Assembly (NCBI GenBank): GCA_937974195.1
Contig: CALJIC010000131.1
Location: 1-64,000 of the forward strand
DNA length: 64,000 bases
DNA from: an uncultured Roseiflexaceae bacterium
GTDB lineage: Bacteria; Chloroflexota; Chloroflexia; Chloroflexales; Roseiflexaceae
Direction: 5' to 3'
Shown here: piece by piece, positions 1-8,817 of the stretch
How positions within the stretch are numbered: position 1 is the first letter of the stretch
Layout of the letters: each line of letters opens with the position of its first letter
Made by a program: the position numbers and the translations under genes
The notes under the pieces: model-generated
Seen by the model: only the letters and a program-made list of their open reading frames with translations
Database searches by the model: none
Told to the model about the DNA's origin: nothing

Positions 1-1000
1 GCATCTCGGCCAGCACCGGGTTGACCTTGCCGGGCATGATGCTGGAGCCGGGCTGGACGGCCGGCAGGCGGATCTCGTCGAGGCCGGTGGTGGGCCCCGA
101 GGCGAGCAGGCGGAAGTCGTTGGCGATGCGTGTCAGCGTGATGCACAGCGTGCGCATGCTGGCCGAGAAGTCGGCCGGGTCGGCCATGCTCTGCATGGCC
201 TCGAACAGGTTGCCGGCCGAGCGCAGCGGCTGGCCGAGGAGCTCGGAGAGGCGCGCGACCATGCGCGGGTGATACTCGGGGTGGGCGTTGAGGCCGCTGC
301 CGGTGGCGGTGCCGCCGATGCCGAGGCGCCGCAGGCGGTCGGCGGCCACCGCGATCCGCTCGCGGTCGTTGCGCACCGCGAGGGCGTAGGCGCCGAACTC
401 CTGGCCGAGGCGCACCGGCACGGCGTCCTGCAGGTGCGTGCGGCCGGACTTGACGATGCCGTCGAACTCGCGGGCCTTGGCCTCGAGGGCATCGGCGAGG
501 CGGTCGATCGCGCCGAGCAGCTCGTCGAGGCGCCGCAGGCACCCGAGGCGGATGGCGGTGGGGATGGTGTCGTTGGTGCTCTGGGCCATGTTGACGTGGT
601 CGTTGGGGCTGACCGGCTTCTTGGGGTCATCGAGGGCGAAGCCGAGGATCTGGCTGGCCCGGTTGGCGAGCACCTCGTTGACGTTCATATTGTGGCTGGT
701 GCCGGCGCCGGCCTGGAACGGGTCGACGACGAACTGGTCGGCGTGCTGGCCGGCGAGCACCTCGTCGGCGGCCTGGATGATGGCGTTAGCGATCCGAGGC
801 TCGAGCAGGCCAAGGTCGCGGTTGACCTCGGCGGCGGCGCGCTTGATCAACGTCTGGGCCCAGACGAAGGCCGGGTAGGGGCGCTGGCCGCTCACTGGGA
901 AGTTCTGGACCGCGCGCTGGGTCTGCGCGCCGTAGAGCGCGTCGGCGGGCACCTCGACCTCGCCGAGCGAGTCCTTCTCGATCCGGGTACCTTGGGTCAT
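1..1000 (-). CDS. Fumarase/aspartase-superfamily lyase (class II fumarate hydratase or aspartate ammonia-lyase), C-terminus beyond window
   Basis: Reverse-strand frame from ATG at 1000 stays open to base 1, giving the first 333 residues of a family of about 465. Seen: LYGAQTQRAVQNF at about 22-34, AGAGTSHNMN at 97-106, GGTATGSGLNAHP in the middle and the signature SIMPGKVNP at the window edge. The last is the fumarase/aspartase/argininosuccinate-lyase loop that carries the catalytic serine. The enzyme makes or uses fumarate by adding water or ammonia. The GAQTQR start is fumarase-like, but the 97-106 loop resembles aspartases (fumarase C usually has TGSGTQSNMN), so substrate cannot be fixed from sequence alone. 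The family call is firm. Confidence 0.9.
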   Translation of the reverse strand, partial: MTQGTRIEKDSLGEVEVPADALYGAQTQRAVQNFPVSGQRPYPAFVWAQTLIKRAAAEVNRDLGLLEPRIANAIIQAADEVLAGQHADQFVVDPFQAGAGTSHNMNVNEVLANRASQILGFALDDPKKPVSPNDHVNMAQSTNDTIPTAIRLGCLRRLDELLGAIDRLADALEAKAREFDGIVKSGRTHLQDAVPVRLGQEFGAYALAVRNDRERIAVAADRLRRLGIGGTATGSGLNAHPEYHPRMVARLSELLGQPLRSAGNLFEAMQSMADPADFSASMRTLCITLTRIANDFRLLASGPTTGLDEIRLPAVQPGSSIMPGKVNPVLAEM

Positions 1001-1067
1001 GGTTGTTCACCCCTTCGCACACTCTGCTGAAGCTGGCCCATGGTAGCACGAAATGCGGAGCCTCTTT

Positions 1068-1106
1068 CCGCGGCTCTGCGGCGACTTCGTCGCCGCAGAG
1101 CCGCGG
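1068..1106. repeat. Long palindrome of composite repeat family 1 (copy 1)
   Basis: Perfect 18-bp arms CCGCGGCTCTGCGGCGAC (1068-1085) and complement (1089-1106) around TTC, flanked by TTT before and GGAAAA after. The same sequence recurs near 31.1, 39.6, 46.8 and, with changed outer pairs, 62.6 kb. No T-run follows on either strand, so it is not a classical terminator. Confidence 0.9.
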
Positions 1107-1119
1107 GGAAAAGGAACTC

Positions 1120-1420
1120 GGAGGGCCTGCGGCCCTCCGGACCTCCCAGCTTGGCGAGAGCAGAGAGCAGCTGGGGTCCGCTGAGCCTGCCGGTGGGCAG
1201 AAGGAGTGGATCTGAGTGCGCCTGCGGCTCTCCGGACCTCCCTGTAGGAGACGAAACGGATCTGGGTGCGCCTGCGGCCCTCGGTGCTTCCGGCAGGCAG
1301 AAGGAATGGACTTGGGTGCGCCTGCGGCCCTCCGGACCTCCCTGTAGGAGACGAAACGGATCTGGGTGCGCCTGCGGCTCTCGGTGCTTCCGGCAGATGA
1401 AGAGGTCGGTGAACGGCCAA
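1120..1420. repeat. Family 1 linker hairpin and 50-bp tandem array
   Basis: GGAGGGCC-TGC-GGCCCTCC (1120-1138) begins 13 nt after the long palindrome. From 1221 four 50-bp units follow (starts 1221, 1271, 1321, 1371), each opening with CCTGCGGC and ending in TGGGTGCG. Units alternate between two types, so 1221-1320 and 1321-1420 form a near-identical 100-bp direct repeat. The gap 1001-1599 holds this element and a promoter. I see no gene in it. Confidence 0.88.
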
Positions 1421-1490
1421 ACCCTCAGAATTTTCCGGCGGAGAAGAAGAGGTCGGTGGACAGCGGCAGCTCTTTCTAACACGCCTCTAA

Positions 1491-1519
1491 TCGACATAAT
1501 GATATGATTATGGTATACT
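1491..1519 (+). promoter_or_regulatory. Sigma-70-type promoter
   Basis: TCGACA (1491-1496), 17-bp spacer, TATACT (1514-1519) preceded by TGG (extended -10). It sits about 80 bp before the start at 1600 in an AT-rich patch following the repeat array. Confidence 0.65.
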
Positions 1520-1599
1520 TAAGCCTGCTCTCAGGACTCCCACCGATCGCGCGCCTCCGTCGCCAGGGGTGTTCCTCCGCCCCGGCACAGGAGGGTACG

Positions 1600-2148
1600 A
1601 TGGCTGTTGTCTCGCGTCCGATTCACCCGACGCGCCGGGCGACGTTGCTCGGCAGGCTCCGGCGCTGGCTGGCGTCGGGCTGGGCGTCGGTGCTCGCATA
1701 TGTATTGCTGCTGGTGCTGGGCTACGCGCTCCTCACGCCGGTGTTCAGCTGGGGCCAGCAGAAGTTGGACGATCTGCGCTACGGCTACCCGCGCGTGACG
1801 CAGATCGAGGGGTTCGTCGGCCACGGCGAGGTTGGCGATGTGCCGACGCACCTGATGGCGCTCAACCTGCACGGGCAGGTGAGCATTATTGAGATCCCGG
1901 GTGGCGATGCGACGCAGGTGCGCAGCTACGCCGGGCCGTACCTGGTCGGCGGGGACGGGCGGTACGTGGTGCCGCATCTGTCGCTGCGCGATCTGACCGG
2001 CGACGGCCAGGCCGACCTGCTGCTGCAGGTGCGGGATGAGATCGTGGTGTATGTCAACGAGAACGGGTCGTTTCGTATTATGACGCCGGCGGAGCGGAGT
2101 GCGGTGATGTCCGCATCCCTGCCCGTTGCGGCAGAGGCGGCGCCGTGA
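1600..2148 (+). CDS. Membrane-anchored hypothetical protein with VCBS/FG-GAP-like stretch
   Basis: 182 residues. ATG at 1600 chosen because AGGAGGG (1589-1595) lies directly before it; the frame is open further upstream without such a site. One transmembrane segment near residues 28-46 (SVLAYVLLLVLGYALLTPVF) follows an Arg-rich N-terminus, so the rest is probably extracytoplasmic. The C-terminal half contains LRDLTGDGQADLLLQVRDE, the calcium-loop style DxTGDGxxD seen in FG-GAP/VCBS repeats. No enzyme motif. Function unknown; possibly a surface-exposed sensor or structural protein. It stands alone between a promoter and a strong hairpin. Confidence 0.75.
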   Translation: MAVVSRPIHPTRRATLLGRLRRWLASGWASVLAYVLLLVLGYALLTPVFSWGQQKLDDLRYGYPRVTQIEGFVGHGEVGDVPTHLMALNLHGQVSIIEIPGGDATQVRSYAGPYLVGGDGRYVVPHLSLRDLTGDGQADLLLQVRDEIVVYVNENGSFRIMTPAERSAVMSASLPVAAEAAP

Positions 2149-2175
2149 GAGTGCTGGGAGCAGCGGTGTCTGGAG

Positions 2176-2224
2176 TGGCCCCGCGGTAGATATGCCCCGC
2201 CGGGGCGTCTCTACCGCGGGGCCA
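2176..2224. terminator. Bidirectional hairpin terminator
   Basis: Perfect 15-bp arms TGGCCCCGCGGTAGA (2176-2190) and complement (2210-2224), with an inner GCCCC/GGGGC stem in the loop. It lies between two convergent genes and overlaps the stop of the minus-strand SDR gene. There is no T-run. Confidence 0.7.
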
Positions 2225-2975
2225 TTCGCAGCGCGCCGTCGAGCCGGATGGTCTCGCCGTTGAGCATCAGGTTCTCCGCGATGTGCTGGACCAGCGCGGC
2301 GAACTCCTCCGGACGCCCGAGGCGCGGCGGGAACGGCACCTGCTGCCCGAGCGAGGCGCGCGCCTGCTCCGGCAGCCCCGCGAGCAGCGGCGTGTCGAAG
2401 ATCCCCGGCGCGATGCTGACCACCCGTATCCCGAAGCGCGCCAGCTCGCGGGCCAGGGGAAGGGTCATCCCGGCCACCCCGGCCTTCGAGGCGGCGTAGG
2501 CCGCCTGGCCGATCTGCCCGTCGAACGCCGCGACCGACGCGGTGGTGATGATCACGCCGCGCTCGCCCTCATCGCTCGGCTCGTTGCGCCGCATCGCGTC
2601 GGCCGCCAGACGAACGGCGTTGAAGGTCCCCAGCAGGTTGATCTCCACCACGCGCGCGAAGCGCTCGAGCGCGAGCGGCCCGTCCCTGCCGAGCGTCCGC
2701 TCGGCGGTGGCGATGCCGGCGCAGCAGACGAGCACGCGCAGCGGGCCCGCCTCCACCGCCGCTTCGACCGCCGCGCGAAGCGACTCCTCGCTCGTGACAT
2801 CGGCCGGCACGAAGCGCGCCCGGCCGCCCAGCTCGGCCGCCAGCGCCTCGCCCGCCGCCTGGTTGAGATCGGCGATGACGACCGTGCCGCCGGCCGCTGC
2901 CAGCCGCCTGACGGTGGCCGCGCCGAGCCCGGATGCGCCGCCGGTGACCAGCGCGACGCTGCCCTCGATCTGCAT
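2211..2975 (-). CDS. Short-chain dehydrogenase, 3-hydroxyacyl-CoA dehydrogenase type 2 (HSD10-like)
   Basis: 254 residues. NAD-binding TGGASGLG at 11-18, catalytic Ser147, Tyr160 and Lys164 (YAASK), with the Ser-Tyr spacing of 13 found in the HSD10 group. The C-terminus (VPFPPRLGRPEEFAALVQHI, then NGETIRLDGALRM) is closely HSD10-like and separates it from FabG. Expected reaction: NAD+-dependent oxidation of 3-hydroxyacyl-CoA to 3-ketoacyl-CoA in beta-oxidation or branched amino acid breakdown. It is convergent with the previous gene and monocistronic. The enoyl-CoA hydratase at 3880 would supply its substrate, which supports a catabolic role. Confidence 0.88.
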   Translation of the reverse strand: MQIEGSVALVTGGASGLGAATVRRLAAAGGTVVIADLNQAAGEALAAELGGRARFVPADVTSEESLRAAVEAAVEAGPLRVLVCCAGIATAERTLGRDGPLALERFARVVEINLLGTFNAVRLAADAMRRNEPSDEGERGVIITTASVAAFDGQIGQAAYAASKAGVAGMTLPLARELARFGIRVVSIAPGIFDTPLLAGLPEQARASLGQQVPFPPRLGRPEEFAALVQHIAENLMLNGETIRLDGALRMAPR

Positions 2976-3219
2976 GGCCAGCCTCCCTGACTCAGCTCGC
3001 GCGGCGTGTGCCGCAGCTCCCCCGCCATCGAGAAAGTTCCGCCCTTAACTGGCGCCGCGTCCGTCTCCGCTGCTGCGGAGGCGCGCCGCTATGATAGCTT
3101 CCAGGCGGTGAGCGAGCAAGAGGCGCTCGCGAACTACCCCTGAACCCAGCCCTAGCGCCTGTGAATCAGCGAGCCGGCCCGAAGGCCGGCCCGGCGATCT
3201 GCGTGCGTGTGCGGTCAGC

Positions 3220-3690
3220 CTACCTGCTGGGCTCGACCGGCGCGGCGTCGGCGGTGATGCCCTGCGGCAGCGCCTCGGCCACGATCGCGTTCCCATGCGC
3301 GTCGAACGTGAGCGCAGCAGGGCCGCCCGCCGGCGTCGGCGTAACAGCGTATGACCGGCCGATGATCTGCTGCTCGCCGGACCAGCGGCTGGGGACGCTC
3401 GGCTGGCGCAGCAGCGACAGGCCCACCCCGGCCAGCACGATCAGCGATACGGCGGCGACGATCAGCGCTTGTCTCAGGCGCCAGAGGCCGGGGCGGTAGC
3501 TGATGTAGGGCGGCTCGGGGTGCGGGATGAGCAGCTCGACGTGGCGCCGCTCGCGCTCGAAGGCGCGCTCGACGCGCGTGCGCTCACGCTCCAAGTCCAG
3601 GCCGAGGCCGAGCGGGTACGCTGACTCTGTCAGGTACTCGCTGGCCACGCGCGGGCGCGAGACCCTGGTGTATATGGGCCGAGGAGCCAT
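3220..3690 (-). CDS. Single-pass membrane protein, hypothetical
   Basis: 156 residues. ATG at 3690 is preceded by GGGGAGAG at good spacing; the longer open frame upstream has no ribosome site. The N-terminal 70 residues are soluble, with a charged Glu/Arg helix (LERERTRVERAFERERRHVE at 33-52). One transmembrane helix at about 74-94 is followed by a Pro-rich extracytoplasmic tail containing LTFDAHGNAIVAEALPQG. No known family recognised. It has its own promoter. Confidence 0.7.
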   Translation of the reverse strand: MAPRPIYTRVSRPRVASEYLTESAYPLGLGLDLERERTRVERAFERERRHVELLIPHPEPPYISYRPGLWRLRQALIVAAVSLIVLAGVGLSLLRQPSVPSRWSGEQQIIGRSYAVTPTPAGGPAALTFDAHGNAIVAEALPQGITADAAPVEPSR

Positions 3691-3723
3691 TGGCGCTCTC
3701 CCCGTATCGTAAGCGGCACCACG

Positions 3724-3753
3724 AGTATACGCGAACATGTGTACGAAAGTCAA
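3724..3753 (-). promoter_or_regulatory. Sigma-70-type promoter for the minus-strand membrane protein
   Basis: On the minus strand TTGACT (3753-3748), 18-bp spacer, TATACT (3729-3724). The start at 3690 lies about 30 bp downstream. Confidence 0.7.
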
Positions 3754-3813
3754 TAGTCCTCGCACGTGTGTGAGGCACGATGCGTGCCACCGCGCGGGCG
3801 GAGCGGCAAGCGA

Positions 3814-3822
3814 TGGTACAAT
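3814..3822 (+). promoter_or_regulatory. Extended -10 promoter for enoyl-CoA hydratase
   Basis: TGGTACAAT, an extended -10 about 60 bp before the ATG at 3880. No convincing -35. Confidence 0.5.
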
Positions 3823-3879
3823 AGCCCCGCTGTACAGACGTTTTGAGGCACCAGCAGGGTGCAGGCACGAGGAAGTGCG

Positions 3880-4665
3880 ATGGCCTACGAGCAGATCCGC
3901 TTCGAGACCGACGGCCCGGTTGCGACGATCACGATCGCGCGCGAGCGGGTGCTCAACGCGCTAAACAGGGCGACGGTCGCCGAGATCCACCGGGCGCTGC
4001 AGGCGGTTGAGGAGGATGAGACGCTGCGGGCGGCGGTGCTCACCGGCGCCGGCGACCGGGCCTTCGCGGCCGGCGCGGACATCGGCGAGCTGCAGGCGCT
4101 GCCCTCGGCCGACGAGGCGCGGCGCTTCTGCGAGCGGACGCACGAAGTGGGGCTGTTCATCGGGCGCATGCGCAAGCCGGTGATCGCGGCGATCAACGGC
4201 TACGCGCTCGGCGGCGGGCTGGAGCTGGCGATGTGCTGCGACATCCGCATCGCCGCAGACACGGCCAGGCTCGGCCAGCCGGAGATCAACCTTGGGCTGA
4301 TCCCCGGCTGGGGCGGCACGCAGCGCCTGCCGCGCCTGATCGGCCCGGCGGCGGCGCGGCTGCTGTGCCTCAGCGGCGAGCCGATCGACGCGCACGAGGC
4401 GCTGCGCCTCGGGCTGGTGGAGCGCGTGGTGCCGGCCGCGGAGCTGGCCGAGGCCGCCGCCACGCTCGCGCGCAAGCTGGCCGAGAAGGCCCCGCTGGCC
4501 CTCGCCGCGATCAAGCAGGCGATCAACCGCGGGCTCGACATGCCGCTGGCGGAGGGCTGCATGTACGAGGCGGCGCTGTTCGGCGCGCTGGCCGTCACCG
4601 AGGACGCCAAGGAGGGCACCGCGGCGTTCCTCGAGAAGCGGCGGGCGACGTGGAGCGGCCGCTGA
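3880..4665 (+). CDS. Enoyl-CoA hydratase/isomerase (crotonase) family protein
   Basis: 261 residues, the usual length. ATG at 3880 has GAGGAAG just upstream, preferred over an in-frame GTG at 3859. Oxyanion-hole segments AAGADIGEL (about 63-71) and GYALGGGLELAMCCDIRIA (about 108-126) are clear. Glu115 and Glu135 (LGQPEINLG) correspond in sequence and 20-residue spacing to the two catalytic glutamates of hydratases, so hydration of trans-2-enoyl-CoA is expected rather than an isomerase-only function. Likely partner of the HSD10-like SDR and of acyl-CoA dehydrogenase/ETF at 9-12 kb. sfsA follows after 20 bp. Confidence 0.93.
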   Translation: MAYEQIRFETDGPVATITIARERVLNALNRATVAEIHRALQAVEEDETLRAAVLTGAGDRAFAAGADIGELQALPSADEARRFCERTHEVGLFIGRMRKPVIAAINGYALGGGLELAMCCDIRIAADTARLGQPEINLGLIPGWGGTQRLPRLIGPAAARLLCLSGEPIDAHEALRLGLVERVVPAAELAEAAATLARKLAEKAPLALAAIKQAINRGLDMPLAEGCMYEAALFGALAVTEDAKEGTAAFLEKRRATWSGR

Positions 4666-4685
4666 CTCCACGCACCGAGAACGAG

Positions 4686-5405
4686 ATGATCTGTGTTCCG
4701 CTTGGCTTCGGCGGTGAGCTGGTCGAGGCCACGTTTCTCGCGCGCCCGAATCGCTTCCTGGTGGAGGCTGAGCTGGACGGCGCGGTTGTTCAGGCGCACC
4801 TGGCGGACCGCGGCCGCCTGAGGGAGACGCTGGTGCCGGGCGCGCGCCTGCTGCTGGCCCGGCGGCCGCCGGAGGGGCGGAAGACGTGCTTCCAGGCCGT
4901 CGCCGCGGTGGCCGATCGAGACCGGCTCGTGAGCCTGGACACGCACCTGCCGAACCGCCTGATCCTGGCGGCGCTGCGAGCCGGCGCGCTGCCGCACTTC
5001 GCGGGCTACACCTCGGTGCGCCCGGAGGCCAGGAGCGGCCACAGCCGCTTCGACTTCCTCCTGGAGGGGCCGGAGGGCCGCTGCGTGCTGGAGGTCAAGT
5101 CCGCCGGGTACGTGGCGGGCGGCGTGGCGCTGTTCCCCGACGCGCCGACCGGGCGCGGGCTACGGCATCTGGAGGAGCTTGGAGCGCTGGCGCAGGCCGG
5201 CCAGCGCGCCGCGGTGCTGTTCGCCGCGCAGGGGGACGCGCAGGCCGTGGCGATGAACACAGCGATCGACCCCGCCTTCGCCGCGGGCCTGGAGCGCGCG
5301 ATGGCCGCAGGAGTCGAGGTGTACGCCTTCGCGTGCCCACTGAGCCGCGCGGGCATTATGCTCGGCGCCGAGATCCCCGTGCGCCGGGCGCTGGAGGATC
5401 AATGA
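4686..5405 (+). CDS. sfsA: SfsA family DNA/RNA nuclease-like protein (sugar fermentation stimulation)
   Basis: 239 residues. An N-terminal OB-like part (HLADRGRLRETLVPGARLLL) is followed by a PD-(D/E)xK-like domain with Asp123 (RFDFLL), Glu136 and Lys138 (CVLEVKSAGYV), then the family tail PDAPTGRGLRHLEEL. E. coli SfsA binds DNA and was named for its effect on maltose metabolism; its biological role is unsettled. It starts 20 bp after the hydratase, and its stop overlaps the start of the MFS gene (ATGA at 5402-5405), so translation of those two is coupled. Confidence 0.92.
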   Translation: MICVPLGFGGELVEATFLARPNRFLVEAELDGAVVQAHLADRGRLRETLVPGARLLLARRPPEGRKTCFQAVAAVADRDRLVSLDTHLPNRLILAALRAGALPHFAGYTSVRPEARSGHSRFDFLLEGPEGRCVLEVKSAGYVAGGVALFPDAPTGRGLRHLEELGALAQAGQRAAVLFAAQGDAQAVAMNTAIDPAFAAGLERAMAAGVEVYAFACPLSRAGIMLGAEIPVRRALEDQ

Positions 5406-6745
5406 CGGCTCGCCAGGACGCCGACGCCTACAGCCGCCGCGAGCAGGTGAGCTGGTACTTCTACGACTGGGCGGCGTCGGCATTCTCCACCACCGTCGTC
5501 GCCGTGTTCCTCGGGCCGTACCTGACGAGCGTCACCCGCGAGGCCGCCGACGCGTCCGGGTTCGTCCACCCGCTCGGCATCGCGGTGCGCGCCGAGGCGT
5601 TCTTCCCCTACATGATCTCGCTCTCGGTGCTGCTGCAGGTCTTCCTCCTGCCGGTGCTGGGCGCGATCGCGGACTACTCGCACCGCAAGAAGCAGCTGTT
5701 CAGCATCTGCGCCTACCTCGGCGCGCTGGCGACGATCGGGCTGTACTTCCTCGAGGGCAACCGCTACCTGCTCGGCGGGACGCTCTTCCTGGTGGCGAAC
5801 GTCGCCTTCGGCGCCTCGATGGTCTTCTACAACGCCTTCCTGCCGGAGATCGCCGGGCCCGACCAGCGCGACGCGGTCTCGTCGCGCGGCTGGGCGCTCG
5901 GCTATCTGGGCGGCGGGCTGCTGCTGGCGGCCAACCTGGTGCTGTTCCAGGGCGCCGAGTCCTTCGGGCTCACGAGCGGCGATGCGGTGCGGATCAGCCT
6001 CGTCTCGGCCGGTATGTGGTGGGCGATCTTCACGGTCATCCCGCTGCTGGGGCTCAGGCGCCGGGCGCCGGTGCGGCGGCTGCAGCCCGGCCAGCGGATG
6101 CTGACCATCGGCTTCCAGCAGCTGGCGGCGACGATCCGCGACGCGCGGCGCTACCCGCACACGCTCCTGTTCCTGGCGGCCTACCTGCTCTACAACGACG
6201 GCATCCAGACCGTGATCGGGCTGGCGTCGACCTTCGGCGCGGAGGAGCTGGGGCTGGAGCAGGGCACGCTGGTCTCGGCCATCCTGATGGTGCAGTTCGT
6301 GGCCTTTCTCGGCGCGCTCGCATTCGGCTGGCTGGCGCGCAGGGTCGGGACGCGGCGGGCGATCATGATCAGCCTGGTGATCTGGACCGCGGCCGTGACC
6401 TTCGGCTACGTGATGGCCCCCGGCGCCCCGGCGCAGTTCTACGCGCTGGCCGCGATGGTGGCGGTGGTGCTGGGCGGCAGCCAGGCGCTGAGCCGCTCGC
6501 TCTTCTCGCAGATGATCCCGCCGGGCAGCGAGGCCGAGTACTTCAGCCTGTACGAGGTGGGCGAGCGCGGCACGAGCTGGATCGGGCCGCTGCTGTTCGG
6601 GCTGGCGCTGCAGTACACCGGGAGCTACCGGGTGGCGATCATCTCGCTGATGGTCTTCTTCATCGCCGGCCTGCTGGTGCTGGCGCGCGTGGACGTGCGC
6701 CGGGCGATCGTCGAGGCGGGCAACACGCCGCCCGAGCGCGTATAA
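5402..6745 (+). CDS. MFS transporter, UMF1/Atg22-like
   Basis: 447 residues, about 12 hydrophobic segments. The N-terminal YDWAASAF (21-28) is the UMF1 hallmark, and the loop IADYSHRKKQL matches the MFS loop-2 motif. It is an inner-membrane permease of unknown substrate; relatives include yeast Atg22, which exports amino acids from vacuoles. The start overlaps the sfsA stop by 4 nt. A TATAAT lies at 6741-6746 across its stop and may contribute to transcription of the peptidase downstream. Confidence 0.88.
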   Translation: MTARQDADAYSRREQVSWYFYDWAASAFSTTVVAVFLGPYLTSVTREAADASGFVHPLGIAVRAEAFFPYMISLSVLLQVFLLPVLGAIADYSHRKKQLFSICAYLGALATIGLYFLEGNRYLLGGTLFLVANVAFGASMVFYNAFLPEIAGPDQRDAVSSRGWALGYLGGGLLLAANLVLFQGAESFGLTSGDAVRISLVSAGMWWAIFTVIPLLGLRRRAPVRRLQPGQRMLTIGFQQLAATIRDARRYPHTLLFLAAYLLYNDGIQTVIGLASTFGAEELGLEQGTLVSAILMVQFVAFLGALAFGWLARRVGTRRAIMISLVIWTAAVTFGYVMAPGAPAQFYALAAMVAVVLGGSQALSRSLFSQMIPPGSEAEYFSLYEVGERGTSWIGPLLFGLALQYTGSYRVAIISLMVFFIAGLLVLARVDVRRAIVEAGNTPPERV

Positions 6746-6811
6746 TCTCCCGGTGAGCGAACGCGTGCCGCGCCGCTCGCCGGGTTCTGTTTTTAGTGGA
6801 GCTGCGACACT

Positions 6812-8779
6812 ATGCCGTTCTCCTGGACGATCGAGCGCCAGGTCCACTACCCGCTGATCTCTGAGGTCGCGGTGGGGCCTGATGGCCGCGTCGTGCTCGT
6901 GGTGCGCGAGCCGCTCATGACCGACGACCGCAGCGAGTTCATCACGCAGCTGTACCTGGGCGCCCCGGGCGGCGAGCTGCGCCAGCTGACGTTCGGGGAG
7001 CACTCGGCGGAGGGCCCGTGCTGGTCGCCGGACGGGCGGTTCATCGCCTTCCGCTCGAACCGCTCGGGCCGCTGGAACCTGTATGCCATGCGCGCGGACG
7101 GCGGCGAGGCCTGGGCGCTCACCCGCTTCGAGAAAAGCGACGTCGGCGAGCTGCGCTGGTCGCCGGATGGCAAGAGCCTGGCCTTCCTGATGTGCGAGCC
7201 GCCCAGCGAGGCACTGGAGAAGGAGCGCAAGGCGCTGAACGACCCGCAGCGCTGGGGCGTGGACTTCGAGTTCCAGCACCTCTTCGTCGTGCCGTTCGCC
7301 GTCGGCCCGCGCAGCCTGCCGGAGCCGCGCCAGGTCACGCGCGGGCGCTACCACGTGGTGGCGTTCGAGTGGCTCGCCGCCGATGATGCGGGCGCACCCG
7401 CCTTCGCCGTCGCCTACCGCCCGACGCCGGTCGCTGACGACTGGCCGCAGACGCGCCTCGGGCTGGTGCGGCCGGGCGGCCCCGAGGGCGAGCCGCAGGC
7501 GCTCGGCGTGATCGCCGACTACTCCCCGCTGCTGTTCCGCTCGCCGGACGGCCGGAGCGTCGCCTGTGTGGTGGGCGAGCAGCCGGCGCGCTGGGCCTTT
7601 GCCGGCCGCGTGGTGGTCTTCCCGCTCGATGGCTCCGCGCCGCGCGCTCTGGCCGACCTGCCGGACTCGCAGCCGACCCTGCTGGGGTGGTCGCCGGACG
7701 GGCGCGAAGTCTACGCGTCGGAGTGGAGCGGGGTGGCGGCGCAGCTGTTCGCGCTCCCGGCCGACGGCGGGGCGCCGCGGCCGATCGGCCCCGCGCAGCC
7801 GATCAACGCCGCCGCGGCCACGGCCGGGCAGATCGCGGTCGTCACGGCGGACTTCCACCGGCCGAACCACGTCGTGCTGCTGGCGCCCGCCGGCCAGGGT
7901 GCGGAGCACGCGGCGGTAGCCGAGTGGCAGCCGCCGCTCCCGCCGGACTGGCCGCAGGCCCCGCTGCCGCGCGCCGAGGTGCTGCGCTGGCGCTCGGACG
8001 ACGGCACGGAGATCGAGGGGATCCTCACCTACCCGCTGGAGTACGAGGAGGGCCGGCGCTACCCGCTGGTCGTCTCGGTGCACGGCGGGCCGATGGGCGC
8101 CTTCCAGCGCGGCTACCTGGGTTCGCCGGAGGGCTACTGCCACATCGCGGCGCTGGCCGAGCGCGGCTTCCTCACGCTGCGGCCCAACCCGCGCGGCTCG
8201 GGCGGGTACGGGCGCGCCTTCCGCTTCGCCAACGAGGGCGACTGGGGCGGCGGCGACTTTCGCGATATCATGGCTGGGGTGGACGAGCTGGTGGCGCGCG
8301 GCCTGGCCGACCCCGAGCGGCTCGGGATCATGGGCTGGAGCTACGGCGGCTACATGACCAGCTGGGCGATCACCCAGACCGACCGCTTCAAGGCGGCGTG
8401 TATCGGCGCGGCGATCACGAACCTGGTGAGCTTCAACGGCACGGCGGACATCCCGAGCTTCGTGCCGGACTACTTGGGCGGCGAGTACTGGGAGCGGCTT
8501 GCGCCCTACCTGGAGCGCTCGCCGCTGTTCCAGGCCGAGCGGGTGCGGACGCCGGCGCTGATCCAGCACGGCGCGGAGGATATCCGCGTGCCGCTCGGGC
8601 AGGGGCGCGAGCTGTACAACGCCCTGCGGCGGCGCGGCATCCCGGTGGAGCTGGTGATCTACCCGCGCCAGGGGCACAGCGTCGAGGAGCCGCGCCTGCT
8701 CATAGATCTGCGCCGGCGCAGCGTCGAGTGGCTCGTGCGCTGGCTCGGCGCCTCGGAGGCCGAGCCTCCGCGCTCGTGA
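6812..8779 (+). CDS. S9 family peptidase (acylaminoacyl-peptidase/prolyl oligopeptidase type)
   Basis: 655 residues, typical two-domain layout. Residues about 1-380 form a beta-propeller with WSPDG repeats (PCWSPDGRFIAFRSNRSG, LRWSPDGKSLAF, LGWSPDGREVYASE). The alpha/beta hydrolase domain carries Ser510 in GWSYGGYMTSW, Asp590 in HGAEDIRVP and His622 in QGHSVEEP. It would cleave short peptides or N-acyl amino acids in the cytoplasm; no signal peptide is visible. Family firm, exact specificity open. Confidence 0.93.
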   Translation: MPFSWTIERQVHYPLISEVAVGPDGRVVLVVREPLMTDDRSEFITQLYLGAPGGELRQLTFGEHSAEGPCWSPDGRFIAFRSNRSGRWNLYAMRADGGEAWALTRFEKSDVGELRWSPDGKSLAFLMCEPPSEALEKERKALNDPQRWGVDFEFQHLFVVPFAVGPRSLPEPRQVTRGRYHVVAFEWLAADDAGAPAFAVAYRPTPVADDWPQTRLGLVRPGGPEGEPQALGVIADYSPLLFRSPDGRSVACVVGEQPARWAFAGRVVVFPLDGSAPRALADLPDSQPTLLGWSPDGREVYASEWSGVAAQLFALPADGGAPRPIGPAQPINAAAATAGQIAVVTADFHRPNHVVLLAPAGQGAEHAAVAEWQPPLPPDWPQAPLPRAEVLRWRSDDGTEIEGILTYPLEYEEGRRYPLVVSVHGGPMGAFQRGYLGSPEGYCHIAALAERGFLTLRPNPRGSGGYGRAFRFANEGDWGGGDFRDIMAGVDELVARGLADPERLGIMGWSYGGYMTSWAITQTDRFKAACIGAAITNLVSFNGTADIPSFVPDYLGGEYWERLAPYLERSPLFQAERVRTPALIQHGAEDIRVPLGQGRELYNALRRRGIPVELVIYPRQGHSVEEPRLLIDLRRRSVEWLVRWLGASEAEPPRS

Positions 8780-8817
8780 TTCTGCCCGGCGGTCGCCGCT
8801 GCGACGACGCGGGTGGT

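Noticed and set aside
1040..1507. Open frames across the first repeat array
   Set aside because: They are made of repeated SGPP/CGS-type peptides from the 50-bp units, with no start site, and the unit length is not a multiple of three.
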